A stretch of 64,000 nucleotides of DNA from Nioella sp. MMSF_3534 (GCF_030732985.1 NZ_JASHJX010000001.1:62001-126000); one strand, 5' to 3'. Numbered from the stretch's first letter, positions 29,065 through 37,926 are shown. The notes: generated from the letters alone by a model not told the origin. Program-made: numbers and translations.

Positions 29065-30018
29065 CTACAGCCGCCCGAGTGACGCCGCGAGCCACAGGGC
29101 CGCCTGCCCGGCGCGACCCTGTCGATAGATGCCCAGCTCCCGAAAGCTGCGAAGGCGGGACACCATATCTTGTGTCCGGATACAGGTGAACCGATCCAGC
29201 AGCGCGCGGTTCTCTGTCGTCAGGCGATGCGCGGACACCGACAAGGCGCGGGCATTGCAGGCGGTCCAGGCGGCCAGATCGCCCGAGGTGACCATCCTCA
29301 ACCTCTTCAACGCCGCGCGCGTGCCGAGGTTCGTGCCGAAGAGGTTGTCGCCATGCTGCCGGTAAAGCACTGTGGGCTGCTCGCTGCGGATGACCTGCCC
29401 GCCTGCGCCGCTGATCAACTGGTAGAGCCACCAGTCATGGGTCACCGGCAGGCAATCCGCCGCCAGCGCCTCTGCCGCCGCGGCGCGGGCCAGATCCACC
29501 CCGGCCCGGTTCAGCAGCATCGTGTTGCCACCGGCGATGCTTTGTACCAGGGCATTGCGAAATCCGGGCGGACGAGAGAACCGCGGAGACTGCCGGCGAT
29601 CGCTCAGATCCTCTTTGACGATCCAGGTGGCGCTGCCAAAGAGCGCCGGCACCTCTGGCGGTAGTCCCGACAGCGCCTCTTGCCCCCGTTCCAGCCGGTC
29701 GGGCAACCAGACATCGTCCTGATCGGAAAGGGCCGCCCAGTCAGTGCCCTCGGCCAGTCCCGCCAGCAGCGACAGGAAATTCGCGGCAACACCCCGGCCT
29801 GGTCCGGCGATCAGGGCGACGGATCGTCCCTTTGCGTTCTGCGCGCGGGCAAAATCCGTCACCATTCTTGGCCCCATATCCTGCGAGCCATCGTCGCTGA
29901 CGGTCAGATCCCAATCCCATACGGTCTGATTGGCGAAACTGGTCAACTGCGCGTCCAGAAAGGGTGCGCCGTCGAACAGCCCCATTAGAATCGCGGTGCG
30001 GCCCGTCCCGCCAGCCAT
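29065..30018 (-). CDS. Family 2 glycosyltransferase
   Basis: A 317-aa GT-A type glycosyltransferase. The nucleotide-sugar site D-D-G-S-Q-D near residue 45 and the metal/acceptor motif S-D-Q-D-D-V-W-L-P-D near residue 105 match GT2 enzymes that build O-antigen or other surface glycans, and T-H-D-W-W-L-Y-Q lies in the acceptor half. I chose the ATG at 30018, preceded by AGCAGGAAC. Starts at 30042 (ATG) or 30045 (GTG) are also in frame. It stands alone, not near other glycan genes, so its product is unknown. There is no signal peptide. Confidence 0.85.
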   Translation of the reverse strand: MAGGTGRTAILMGLFDGAPFLDAQLTSFANQTVWDWDLTVSDDGSQDMGPRMVTDFARAQNAKGRSVALIAGPGRGVAANFLSLLAGLAEGTDWAALSDQDDVWLPDRLERGQEALSGLPPEVPALFGSATWIVKEDLSDRRQSPRFSRPPGFRNALVQSIAGGNTMLLNRAGVDLARAAAAEALAADCLPVTHDWWLYQLISGAGGQVIRSEQPTVLYRQHGDNLFGTNLGTRAALKRLRMVTSGDLAAWTACNARALSVSAHRLTTENRALLDRFTCIRTQDMVSRLRSFRELGIYRQGRAGQAALWLAASLGRL

Positions 30019-30128
30019 GTTCCTGCTCTTCCGGGTTTCCATCACATCACCAGCCGTTCAAATGTTGCCGCACCTACCTGCCCGCAGGGATTACCCGGTG
30101 CAAGCCTCGTACCGCTTTGTGTGGAAAA

Positions 30129-30205
30129 TGGTCGGGGAGGCGAGATTCGAACTCACGGCCTTCTGTACCCAAAACAGACGCGCTACCAGGCTGCGCTACA
30201 CCCCG
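30129..30205 (-). tRNA. tRNA-Pro (anticodon TGG), CCA encoded
   Basis: A complete 77-nt cloverleaf on the minus strand: acceptor CGGGGTG/CTCCCCG, D arm GCGC-AGCCTGGTA-GCGC, anticodon arm TCTGT-TTTGGGT-ACAGA with anticodon TGG, T arm GTGAG-TTCGAAT-CTCGC, discriminator A, then genomic CCA. The acceptor stem has one T-T mismatch at pair 6-67. Confidence 0.95.
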
Positions 30206-30250
30206 ACTGGCGCTTCCTCTACCGCGCCTTGCGCGGCGATGGAAGCCCGA

Positions 30251-30715
30251 TTATTCGCAAGGCCACACCGCAAGAGTCTGATCAATGCCGGGATGACGCA
30301 TTTCCGAGCCGACGGTGATGCCAAGGGTCTCGGTCATGCCGCCATTCACCTCCAGCACATACTGGATGTCATTGCCGCCGGGAATCGGCGTGCGATCCAG
30401 TGGCACGGCGTTCTCATGAATATGCTGAACCGTGCCGCTTTCATCCATGAAGATCATGTCGAGCGGAATAAGCGTGTTTTCCATCCAGAAGCTGACCCGT
30501 TGCGGCCGTTCATAGATGAACAACATCCCGGCGGCAGAAGCCATGTGTTCGCGGTGCATCAGGCCAATGCTGCGCTCCTCGGGGGTGTCCGCGATCTCAA
30601 CCCGGAACCGGGCCGTCCCCCAGTCCCCCCGCAGTTCAAGGCGTCCCTCATTGCATGCGGCCGCTGCGGCCCCTGCTATGAAACTTGCCGCAATCGCCAG
30701 ATGCAAGACGCGCAT
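30251..30715 (-). CDS. Secreted DUF192 protein
   Basis: A 154-aa protein with a signal peptide (MRVLHLAIAASFIAGAAAAA) and one DUF192 domain: E-E-R-S-I-G-L-M-H-R-E-x-M, then F-x-M-E-N-T-L-I-P-L-D-M-I-F-M-D and V-L-E-V-N-G-G. DUF192 proteins are small periplasmic or extracellular folds of unsettled function, some near surface-polysaccharide genes. The ATG lies 1 nt after the cold-shock gene stop, and its RBS (CAGGAGG) sits inside the last codons of that gene, so the two are translationally coupled. Confidence 0.88.
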   Translation of the reverse strand: MRVLHLAIAASFIAGAAAAACNEGRLELRGDWGTARFRVEIADTPEERSIGLMHREHMASAAGMLFIYERPQRVSFWMENTLIPLDMIFMDESGTVQHIHENAVPLDRTPIPGGNDIQYVLEVNGGMTETLGITVGSEMRHPGIDQTLAVWPCE

Positions 30716-30716
30716 C

Positions 30717-31238
30717 CTAATCCTCCTGAACGTAATCCCACGGCCGCACTTCGCCGGCCATCTGACCGCGCGGCCCCTGCACCACCCGCAAGACCACGGC
30801 TTCGCCGGGTTGCAGATCGGCAAGACCAAAGCGGCGCAGCACCTCGATATGCACAAACACATCGGCAGGATGCCCGAAGACATTGGCAAAGCCAAAGCCT
30901 TTTGCCTTGTCGAACCATTTGACGCGGGCGGGCACGAAGGGCGTGCCCTCCGGGATCTCGATCATCATGCCCGAAGCATCCGGGGCTTCCTCGGGGTCGG
31001 GCGGATCAATGGACAGGATTTCCTGCGCCTGGATTCCGCGTTCGGTCTTCTGGACGACCACGGAAATACGGGAATGATCCGCCACCGACCCTTGCCCGAA
31101 ATTGCGCAAGACATTGGCGTGCAATAGAATATCAGGACCGCCTTCATCAGAGATGATGAACCCGAATCCCTTGGCATTGTCGAACCACTTGACCGTTCCG
31201 GCCACAACAGGCGCAGCCTGTCGCTCGTCTTCCATCAT
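30717..31238 (-). CDS. Double cold-shock-domain RNA-binding protein
   Basis: A 173-aa protein with two cold-shock domains. The first, about residues 12-75, has V-K-W-F-D-N-A-K-G-F-G-F-I and D-I-L-L-H-A. The second, about 102-170, has V-K-W-F-D-K-A-K-G-F-G-F-A and D-V-F-V-H-I. These are the RNP1 and RNP2 single-strand RNA/DNA binding motifs. Most CspA proteins are about 70 aa with one domain. The tandem form is common in alphaproteobacteria. A proline/acid-rich linker joins the domains. An operator-like inverted repeat lies 46 bp upstream of the start. Confidence 0.93.
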   Translation of the reverse strand: MMEDERQAAPVVAGTVKWFDNAKGFGFIISDEGGPDILLHANVLRNFGQGSVADHSRISVVVQKTERGIQAQEILSIDPPDPEEAPDASGMMIEIPEGTPFVPARVKWFDKAKGFGFANVFGHPADVFVHIEVLRRFGLADLQPGEAVVLRVVQGPRGQMAGEVRPWDYVQED

Positions 31239-31284
31239 GACGCCCCAACCTCAGCACATGCAGCTAGTCTTATTGTCCCCGTAA

Positions 31285-31302
31285 ACTAACCTGACGGTTA
31301 GT
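31285..31302. promoter_or_regulatory. Perfect 7-bp inverted repeat, repressor-operator-like
   Basis: ACTAACC-TGAC-GGTTAGT is symmetric over 18 bp and lies 46 bp before the cold-shock gene start, in an AT-rich stretch that probably holds its promoter. The shape resembles TetR-family operators. No such regulator gene is adjacent, so the binding protein is unknown. Confidence 0.4.
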
Positions 31303-31422
31303 CTGGTCAGGTGCAAGGATAATAAAGTGATAAGTATCAATATATTATCAGGCGGGTATCAATTGATCCACAGATTCTGTTAACCATTGTTAACCATCAC
31401 GGACCCTGCAGGGGGCAAGGCT

Positions 31423-32028
31423 TCAGGGGTTCAGGCGCGTAATCTCCCAGTTCGACGAGACATCCGGCCGTTGCCAGCGAAACCGGTCATGCAACCGGAA
31501 AGCACCGTCAGCCCAGAACTCGATCTCCAACGGGGTGATCCGATAGCCTCCCCAGAATGGCGGGCGTTCGGGATTCGGACCATGCTGAGCCGTGATTCTG
31601 GCAACCTCGGCCATCAGCGCCCCCCGAGACGCCAGAGGCCGCGACTGCTGCGACGCCCATGCCCCGAGCCGGCTTTTGAGAGACCGGGACTTGTAATAGG
31701 CATCCGCCTGCGGCCCTTCCTCCTTGCTGACAAGACCGCGCACACGGATCTGCCGACGCAGGCTTTTCCAGTGCATCACAAAGCCCGCCTTGCCCGCCTG
31801 GTCGATCTCTTGCGCCTTGGCGGACTCGTAATTGGTGTAAAAGACAAAGGCCCCGGCCTCGATCTCCTTCAGCAACACCATGCGGGCATTGGGCAACCCG
31901 TTGGCATCGACGGTAGCCAAGGCGATGGCGTTCGGGTCATTGGGTTCGGTCTGCTCTGCCTCTGCCAGCCAGGCTCGCGCGATGGCGAAGGGATCGTCGC
32001 CCGCAAATAGTCCGCTTCTGTCGCTCAT
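31423..32028 (-). CDS. pdxH: Pyridoxamine 5'-phosphate oxidase
   Basis: PdxH is the FMN-dependent oxidase that makes pyridoxal 5'-phosphate from PNP or PMP. The 201-aa product shows [16 protein letters not shown], the Q-I-R-V-R-G segment, and the C-terminal [11 protein letters not shown] and [11 protein letters not shown] motifs that define the family. The start at 32028 gives the normal length. The longer frame runs into the divergent fabI promoter. Confidence 0.96.
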   Translation of the reverse strand: MSDRSGLFAGDDPFAIARAWLAEAEQTEPNDPNAIALATVDANGLPNARMVLLKEIEAGAFVFYTNYESAKAQEIDQAGKAGFVMHWKSLRRQIRVRGLVSKEEGPQADAYYKSRSLKSRLGAWASQQSRPLASRGALMAEVARITAQHGPNPERPPFWGGYRITPLEIEFWADGAFRLHDRFRWQRPDVSSNWEITRLNP

Positions 32029-32173
32029 GGCACTCTCCGCCTCAATCGGTTGCCGCCACGCTACCCGCGGACCCGATCCGCCGCAAGGCGATGCGCCTGC
32101 CGTCTTGATGCAGGCGCGACTATGCCCTAAAGGGTTGCCGATACGCGCAAAGAGCCGCCAAAGGGGAGCTGAC

Positions 32174-32986
32174 ATGGGTTTGATGACGGGCAAGCGGGGT
32201 CTCATCATGGGGCTCGCCAATGACAAATCCATCGCTTGGGGCATTGCAAAGGCCTGCGCCGATCAGGGCGCCGAACTGGCCTTCTCCTATCAGGGGGAAC
32301 AGTTGCTCAAGCGGGTCTCGCCCTTGGCCGCCCAGATCGGCTGCGACACGATGCTGGAATGCGACGTGACGGATGAGGCGTCGATGGATGCGCTCTTCGC
32401 CGCGCTGGAGGCCAAATGGGGCAAGCTCGATTTCGTCGTCCACGCCATCGGCTTTTCCGACAAATCCGAACTGCGCGGCCGCTACGTGGACACGAGCGCG
32501 GGCAATTTCGCCATGACCATGAATATCTCGGTTTATTCCTTCACCTCGGTATGCCGACGCGCTGCGGCGATCATGCCCGATGGCGGGTCGCTACTGACGC
32601 TGACCTATTACGGCGCCGAACAGGTCATGCCGCATTACAACGTCATGGGCGTGGCCAAGGCGGCGCTGGAAGCGTCGGTGAAGTACATTGCCGAGGATCT
32701 GGGCAAGGACGGCATCCGCTGCAACGCCATTTCGGCGGGCCCGATCAAGACGCTGGCAGCCTCCGGCATCGGCGATTTCCGCTATATCATGAAGTGGAAC
32801 GAGTTGAACTCACCCTTGCGCCGGAATGTAACGCAGGAAGAAGTCGGTAAGGCCGCGCTCTACCTGCTCTCCGATCTCGGATCCGGCACCACGGGCGAAA
32901 ACCTTCATGTGGATGCGGGCTATCATGTCGTCGGCATGAAGGCGATTGACGCGCCCGACATGACCCTTGAGAAGAAGGAGGGCTGA
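32174..32986 (+). CDS. fabI: Enoyl-[ACP] reductase (NADH), FabI
   Basis: FabI performs the final reduction in each fatty acid elongation round and is the triclosan target. The 270-aa SDR-fold enzyme has the FabI-type N-terminus [13 protein letters not shown], the catalytic Tyr/Lys pair in [20 protein letters not shown], and the late A-S-G-I-G-D-F segment. The ATG at 32174 follows AAGGGGAG. gpt follows after 3 nt, so the two are co-transcribed. Confidence 0.96.
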   Translation: MGLMTGKRGLIMGLANDKSIAWGIAKACADQGAELAFSYQGEQLLKRVSPLAAQIGCDTMLECDVTDEASMDALFAALEAKWGKLDFVVHAIGFSDKSELRGRYVDTSAGNFAMTMNISVYSFTSVCRRAAAIMPDGGSLLTLTYYGAEQVMPHYNVMGVAKAALEASVKYIAEDLGKDGIRCNAISAGPIKTLAASGIGDFRYIMKWNELNSPLRRNVTQEEVGKAALYLLSDLGSGTTGENLHVDAGYHVVGMKAIDAPDMTLEKKEG

Positions 32987-32989
32987 GCG

Positions 32990-33499
32990 ATGACCGGCGC
33001 ACAGCTGCCCCATGAAAAGGGCTTTCACATCTCCTGGGACCAGATCCACCGCGATTCCCGCGCGCTGGCCTGGCGTCTCGACAAGCGCGGCCCCGGCGAA
33101 GACGGGGCCTGGCGCGCTGTGGTGGCCATCACCCGCGGCGGCATGGCCCCCGCGATGATCATTGCGCGAGAGCTGGATATCCGCACGGTCGATACAATTT
33201 CAATCAAATCCTACAATCACCAGACGCAGTCCGAACCGGTCGTGCTGAGCAAACCCGATGCGGAACTGATGGGTGATGGCGAGGGCGTGCTGGTGATCGA
33301 CGATCTGGTCGATAGCGGCAAGACGCTGGAAGTGGTTCGCGCGATGTATCCCAAGGCGCATTTTGCGACGGTCTATGCCAAGCCCAAGGGTGAGCCGATG
33401 GTCGATACCTTCATCACCGGGGTCAGCCAGGACACCTGGATTTTCTTCCCCTGGGATATGGCGCTGCAATACGTGGAACCCTATCGCGGCACAGACTGA
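32990..33499 (+). CDS. gpt: Xanthine-guanine phosphoribosyltransferase
   Basis: Gpt salvages guanine and xanthine to GMP and XMP with PRPP. The 169-aa type I phosphoribosyltransferase carries the PRPP motif [13 protein letters not shown] near residue 100, the A-I-T-R-G-G-M-A-P segment near 45, and the Gpt-type W-I-F-F-P-W-D near the C-terminus. It lies 3 nt after fabI. Its stop codon is part of the first palindrome of the 33498-33586 array. Confidence 0.93.
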   Translation: MTGAQLPHEKGFHISWDQIHRDSRALAWRLDKRGPGEDGAWRAVVAITRGGMAPAMIIARELDIRTVDTISIKSYNHQTQSEPVVLSKPDAELMGDGEGVLVIDDLVDSGKTLEVVRAMYPKAHFATVYAKPKGEPMVDTFITGVSQDTWIFFPWDMALQYVEPYRGTD

Positions 33500-33586
33500 A
33501 GAATTTTCCCGAAAATTCTTCGACTTAGCCTGAAAAATCTTCCAGAAGATTTTTCGGCTTCTGAAAACCTTTCCGGAAAGGTTTTC
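33498..33586. repeat. Three tandem 24-bp palindromes between convergent gpt and aroB
   Basis: Element 1 (33498-33521): arms GAAGAATTTTC/GAAAATTCTTC. Element 2 (33532-33555): arms GAAAAATCTTC/GAAGATTTTTC. Element 3 (33563-33586): perfect, half GAAAACCTTTCC. Element 1 starts in the gpt TGA and element 3 ends on the last base of the aroB TAG, so the array exactly fills the gap. Likely a bidirectional terminator or 3' end protection. The arms all begin GAA and end TTC. Confidence 0.85.
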
Positions 33587-34704
33587 TATGCGCGTGCCAT
33601 CAATGCCTCTGACAGCAATGCGCGCACCGCATCCCTGGGGACATCCGCCGTTACGAAAGCCTCCCCAATCCGACGCGCCAGGATAAAGCGCAGTTGCCCA
33701 TCCACAACCTTCTTGTCCTGCCCCATCAGGTCCAACAGCGCCCCAGCATCCGGCAGATCGCCGGGAATATCGGCGAGATCCTTTTTCATTCCCATGGCCG
33801 CCAGATGCTCCCGCACACGGCTCGGCTCTTCCTGGCTGACCAGACCAAGCCGGTAGGACAGTTCAAAGGCCAGCGCACAACCGATCGCCACGCCTTCCCC
33901 GTGCAACAGCCGGTCGGAATAGCCGGTGGCCGCCTCCAGCGCATGACAGAACGTGTGGCCGAGATTGAGCAGCGCCCGGTCCCCCTGTTCGGTCTCATCG
34001 CGCTCTACAATATCGGCCTTCATCTGCACCGAGCGACGCACCGCCTCCAACCGCAGATCGTCATCGCCCGCCGCCATCGCCGGGCCATTTATCTCAAGCC
34101 ACTCGAAAAACCCGGCATCCCCAAGCAACCCATATTTCTGAACCTCACCATAGCCCGCCAGGAAATCGCGTGGCGTCAGCGTGCCCAGAACCGAGATATC
34201 GGCCAGCACCAGCGAGGGTTGATGGAACGCCCCGATCAGGTTCTTGCCAACGACCGAGTTGATCCCGGTCTTGCCGCCCACGGAACTGTCCACCTGCGCC
34301 AGCAGGCTCGTCGGGATCTGCACGAAGCGCACCCCGCGCCGCAGCACCGCAGCCGCAAAGCCTGCAAGATCGCCGATCACGCCGCCGCCAAAGGCCACCA
34401 CGATATCCTTGCGTTCGACCCGCTCTGCCAGCAGCCATTCTACCGTGCGGGTAAATTCCGGCCAGCCCTTGGTGGCCTCTCCGGGGGGCAGCACCAGCGC
34501 CTCCATCCCGATACCCTCAGCGGACAACCCTGCGCGCAAAGCCTCCAGATGCAGGCCCGCCACGCGCTCCTCGGTCACTACGAACACACGCGGGCGGTTC
34601 AGCAATGGCGCAATCTCGGCCCCCGCGCGGGCCAGCAGGCCCGGCCCGATGCGGACATCATAGGCCCTCTCGCCAAGCGGCACGTGAACGGTGGCAAGGG
34701 TCAT
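33586..34704 (-). CDS. aroB: 3-dehydroquinate synthase
   Basis: AroB cyclises DAHP to 3-dehydroquinate, step two of the shikimate pathway, with NAD and a divalent metal. The 372-aa product has the NAD-binding A-F-G-G-G-V-I-G-D-L-A-G-F-A-A and Q-I-P-T-S-L-L-A-Q-V-D-S-S-V-G-G-K-T-G motifs, and the metal-ligand histidines in N-L-G-H-T-F-C-H-A-L-E and L-H-G-E-G-V-A-I-G. It follows aroK with a 4-nt overlap. Convergent with gpt across the palindrome array. Confidence 0.97.
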   Translation of the reverse strand: MTLATVHVPLGERAYDVRIGPGLLARAGAEIAPLLNRPRVFVVTEERVAGLHLEALRAGLSAEGIGMEALVLPPGEATKGWPEFTRTVEWLLAERVERKDIVVAFGGGVIGDLAGFAAAVLRRGVRFVQIPTSLLAQVDSSVGGKTGINSVVGKNLIGAFHQPSLVLADISVLGTLTPRDFLAGYGEVQKYGLLGDAGFFEWLEINGPAMAAGDDDLRLEAVRRSVQMKADIVERDETEQGDRALLNLGHTFCHALEAATGYSDRLLHGEGVAIGCALAFELSYRLGLVSQEEPSRVREHLAAMGMKKDLADIPGDLPDAGALLDLMGQDKKVVDGQLRFILARRIGEAFVTADVPRDAVRALLSEALMARA

Positions 34705-35267
34705 ATCAGGGTCTCCACAATGCCCGCCTCTGTCAGCGTTTTCAGAACCGAAGCGGTTGTCTGGTCGATGGACCAGTCCGGTCGCGTCGCGACGGTGAAT
34801 TCGGCCTGTTCATAGGCCGGGGTGCGGGCCTCCAGCAACTGGGCCAATGTCGCACGGGGGTTCGCGGTGCGCAGCAGGGGCCGGGTGCTTTTGTGTTTCA
34901 CGCGGGTCCACAGCAGGTCGAGATCCGCCTTCAACCAAATCACGGCGGCCCTTTCGGCCATATAGGCGCGATTGTTGGGCGACAGCCAAGCGCCGCCGCC
35001 TGTCGACAGCACGCAAGGCGGCCCGTCCAGCAGCCGCGCGATCACCTGGCTTTCCTTGTCGCGGAAGAACGGTTCGCCGTAGCGGTCGAAAATCTCGGCG
35101 ATCGTCAGCTTGGACGCCGCCTCGATCTCGGCATCCGAATCCTCGAAGGGAACCCCCAAATGCGCCGACAAAGCCTTTCCGATGGCGGTCTTTCCGGCCC
35201 CCATCATGCCCACCAACACCACCGTCCGGGTCAGTTTCGCCTGATTATCTGGCGTGGTTTCGCCCAT
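34701..35267 (-). CDS. aroK: Shikimate kinase
   Basis: AroK phosphorylates shikimate. The 188-aa P-loop kinase has V-G-M-M-G-A-G-K-T-A-I-G-K near residue 20, the D-S-D-A-E-I-E shikimate-binding segment, and L-S-T-G-G-G-A-W-L. The ATG at 35267 gives the best length. The frame extends 41 codons upstream into the divergent 45-aa gene region and that part lacks family character. aroK-aroB is a standard pair. Confidence 0.96.
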   Translation of the reverse strand: MGETTPDNQAKLTRTVVLVGMMGAGKTAIGKALSAHLGVPFEDSDAEIEAASKLTIAEIFDRYGEPFFRDKESQVIARLLDGPPCVLSTGGGAWLSPNNRAYMAERAAVIWLKADLDLLWTRVKHKSTRPLLRTANPRATLAQLLEARTPAYEQAEFTVATRPDWSIDQTTASVLKTLTEAGIVETLI

Positions 35268-35370
35268 CTTCAAAAAAATCGTCCCCCTACTGGCGAAATT
35301 CCCTCGCAAGTGGCTTATAATGAAAAGATAGCGGCGGCAAACGCCGAAAATACCGGCAGGCTGGGGTCTC

Positions 35371-35508
35371 ATGATTGGGCGCATTTTCAAGGTTTTCTTT
35401 TTTCTCGCGCTGCTCGGGGTGATCGGGCTCGTGGGCTATGCCTATTCCGGCTTGATGCAGCCTCAGACGCGCGAGATCACGCGGCCGGTGGATCTGGATG
35501 TGGACTAG
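35371..35508 (+). CDS. 45-aa single-pass membrane protein
   Basis: Frame from the ATG at 35371 to TAG at 35506-35508. It opens MIGRIFKVFFFLALLGVIGL, a positively charged start plus one hydrophobic helix, then V-G-Y-A-Y-S-G-L-M and a polar tail Q-P-Q-T-R-E-I-T-R-P-V-D-L-D-V-D. Its last 11 nt overlap the start of the 501-aa gene, giving translational coupling, which argues for a real gene. Topology is predicted as N-in with a periplasmic tail. The function is unknown. Confidence 0.65.
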   Translation: MIGRIFKVFFFLALLGVIGLVGYAYSGLMQPQTREITRPVDLDVD

Positions 35509-37003
35509 GGCGGCGCTGATCGCGGCGGCACTGGCAGGCCCGGCCGCCGCACAGGAGGCGGTGGAGCAAACCGCCCCGCCGGAATGGCTGTCGGAAACCC
35601 TGCTCAGCCCGCATGGCAACATCGCCACATCCGCCACACCGGCGGAAATCACGGTCATGCCGATTGGCGCGGTCAACCTCGATGCGGTCGGGCTGCTGTC
35701 TCCGAATCAGACCGGGTTGCCAGCCGACCTCTGGGCCGGGTCCGAGTCCGCGACATTGGCCAACCTCTTTCGCGCGCAGACCGATCTGGCGCTGCCCTCG
35801 ATCCAGCGCTTTACCACCATGCTGGCCCTGGCCGAGCTGAACCCGCCCCCCGACAGCACGGCCGAGGCAGAGCTGTTTCTCGCCCGTCTCGATATGCTCC
35901 TGTCACGGGGTGCCATCGACGCCGCCCGCGCCATGATGGAGCGCGCGGGCCCAAGCGCGCCGCAGGTTTTCCGCCGCTGGTTCGACGTGACCCTGCTGAC
36001 CGACCAGCCTGATCGCGCCTGCGCCACCATGCGCGCCAACCCCGATATCGCGCCGTCCTTCCCGGCGCGCATTTTCTGCCTTGCCCGCAATGGCGACTGG
36101 TCCGCAGCGGCGCTGACCCTTGGCACCGGCGAGGCCCTCGGCTTCATCGACGAGGTCGAGGGCGAATTGATTGCCCGCTTCCTCGACCCGGAGCTTTTCG
36201 AAGGCGAACCGCCCCTGCCGCTCGATCTCTCACCCTCGCCCCTGCATTACGTGATGCGGGTGGCCATCGGCGAACGCCCCGGTGCCGGTCAACTCCCCCT
36301 GCCCTTTGCCCATGCGGACATGGCCGACGTGGCCGGCTGGCGGGCGCAGCTTGACGCCGCTGAACGGCTGGCCCGGGCCGGGGCGATCACCCCCGATCAA
36401 TGGCAGCTGATCGCCACCAGCCGCGTGCCTTCTGCCTCTGGCGGGGTCTGGGACCGGATCGACGCCTTGCAGGAGTTTGACGTGGCCCTTCTGGCGCAAG
36501 ATCCCGCCTTGGTGGCCGAGACGCTGCCCGATGCCTGGGCCGCCATGCAGGAGGCACATCTGGAAGTGCCCTTTGCCGAGCTGTATGCCCAAAGGCTTCT
36601 ACGCCTGCCGCTGACCGGTGACAGCGCCATGTTGGCGCGCCGGGTGGCGCTATTGTCGGGCGAATATGAATCCGTCGCGCAGCTTGCCGTACCGCAGTCT
36701 TCCGAGGAACGGTTCCTCTTTGCCGTGGCGCGCGGCCAGACCGCCCCGCCCGCGCCGGCAGGCGGCCTGCCCCGCGCCATCGCAGCTGTCTTTTCCACGA
36801 CCGCCATGCCGGACCGCTACGCGCGGCTCTATTCTGAGGGCCGGATCGGCGAGGCCATGCTGCGTGCCTCGCTGGTGCTTGGAGACGGGTCGGGCGACCT
36901 CGACGACATGCAAGACGCCCTGTCACTGTTCCGGGCCCTTGGACTGGAAACCGTGGCACGGCGCACGGCGCTGGAATTGCTGATCCTGGAACGTCGGGGA
37001 TGA
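35498..37003 (+). CDS. Hypothetical 501-aa exported protein upstream of xerD
   Basis: It has a signal peptide (MWTRAALIAAALAGPAAAQE) followed by about 480 residues rich in Ala/Leu/Pro that look like a helical repeat solenoid (A-x-x-A-R-x-x-A-x-R-x-G spacing, e.g. D-A-A-R-A-M-M-E-R-A-G; D-A-A-E-R-L-A-R-A-G-A-I). There is no enzymatic motif. It overlaps the 45-aa gene by 11 nt and xerD by 4 nt, so the three are one transcription unit. A periplasmic scaffold role is possible. I do not recognise a named family. Confidence 0.8.
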   Translation: MWTRAALIAAALAGPAAAQEAVEQTAPPEWLSETLLSPHGNIATSATPAEITVMPIGAVNLDAVGLLSPNQTGLPADLWAGSESATLANLFRAQTDLALPSIQRFTTMLALAELNPPPDSTAEAELFLARLDMLLSRGAIDAARAMMERAGPSAPQVFRRWFDVTLLTDQPDRACATMRANPDIAPSFPARIFCLARNGDWSAAALTLGTGEALGFIDEVEGELIARFLDPELFEGEPPLPLDLSPSPLHYVMRVAIGERPGAGQLPLPFAHADMADVAGWRAQLDAAERLARAGAITPDQWQLIATSRVPSASGGVWDRIDALQEFDVALLAQDPALVAETLPDAWAAMQEAHLEVPFAELYAQRLLRLPLTGDSAMLARRVALLSGEYESVAQLAVPQSSEERFLFAVARGQTAPPAPAGGLPRAIAAVFSTTAMPDRYARLYSEGRIGEAMLRASLVLGDGSGDLDDMQDALSLFRALGLETVARRTALELLILERRG

Positions 37004-37926
37004 CCGCCGCCTGGATTTCCCCGTTTCTGGAGGCGCAGGCCGCTGAGCTGAACGCGGCCGAAAACACCCTGCTGGCTTATGGCCGTGACCTCAGGGATGC
37101 CTGCGACTGGCTGGCTGCGCGCGGGATCGGGTTTGATACTGCGACCCGTGCCGATCTGGAGGCCTATCTGATCGCGCTCGACACCGAGGGACTGGCCCGC
37201 TCCACCCGCGCGCGGCGACTGTCGTCGGTCAAGCAGCTCTATCGGTTTGCCTATGAGGACGGGTTGCGCTCGGACAACCCGGCGCTTCAGATCAAGGGGC
37301 CGGGGCGCGACAAAGCGCTGCCCAAGACCCTGACGATGGAAGAAGTGGACCGCCTGCTATCCGCCGCTGAAACCCATGGCCGCAGCGCGGGGGACCGGCT
37401 GCGCAACACCTGCCTGATGCAACTGCTTTACGCCACCGGCATGAGGGTCAGCGAGTTGGTCGGCCTGCCCGTTTCCGCTGCGCGGGGCGATCCGCAGCTG
37501 TTGCTGATCCGGGGCAAGGGCGGCAAGGAACGGATGGTGCCGCTGTCACCCCCGGCGAGAGAGGCGCTGGCCGCGTGGCTGGTCCATCGCGATGAGGCCG
37601 AGGACATGGCGCGGATCGAAAAGGGTACCGCACCCTCCCGCTTTCTCTTTCCCTCACGTGGCAAGGCCGGACACCTGACGCGCGTCAGGTTCTTTACGCT
37701 TATCAAGGAGTTGGCGGTTGCGGGCGGGGTCTCCCCCGATTCTGTCACGCCCCACACCCTGCGCCATGCCTTCGCAACCCACCTGTTGCAGAACGGGGCC
37801 GATCTGCGGGCCATCCAGACGCTTCTGGGCCATGCCGATATCGCCACGACCGAGATCTACACCCATGTGCTGGACGAACGGCTGAAGGCGCTGGTGCTGG
37901 AAAAACACCCCTTGGCAAAATCCTGA
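37000..37926 (+). CDS. xerD: Site-specific tyrosine recombinase XerD
   Basis: XerD with XerC resolves chromosome dimers at dif. The 308-aa protein has the N-terminal SAM-like core-binding domain (to about 95) and the catalytic domain with all expected residues: R149 (G-M-R-V-S-E-L), K173 (G-K-G-G-K-E-R), H252 and R255 (H-T-L-R-H-A-F-A-T-H), H278 (L-L-G-H-A-D) and Y287 (T-E-I-Y-T-H-V). It is a housekeeping type, not an integron or phage integrase. No dif site is seen nearby. It overlaps the 501-aa gene by 4 nt. Confidence 0.94.
   Translation: MTAAWISPFLEAQAAELNAAENTLLAYGRDLRDACDWLAARGIGFDTATRADLEAYLIALDTEGLARSTRARRLSSVKQLYRFAYEDGLRSDNPALQIKGPGRDKALPKTLTMEEVDRLLSAAETHGRSAGDRLRNTCLMQLLYATGMRVSELVGLPVSAARGDPQLLLIRGKGGKERMVPLSPPAREALAAWLVHRDEAEDMARIEKGTAPSRFLFPSRGKAGHLTRVRFFTLIKELAVAGGVSPDSVTPHTLRHAFATHLLQNGADLRAIQTLLGHADIATTEIYTHVLDERLKALVLEKHPLAKS

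Noticed and set aside
30121-30318. Short frame reading R-G-G-E-I-R-T-H-G-L-L-Y-P-K-Q
   Set aside because: This is the well-known spurious peptide from the antisense strand of tRNA-Pro.
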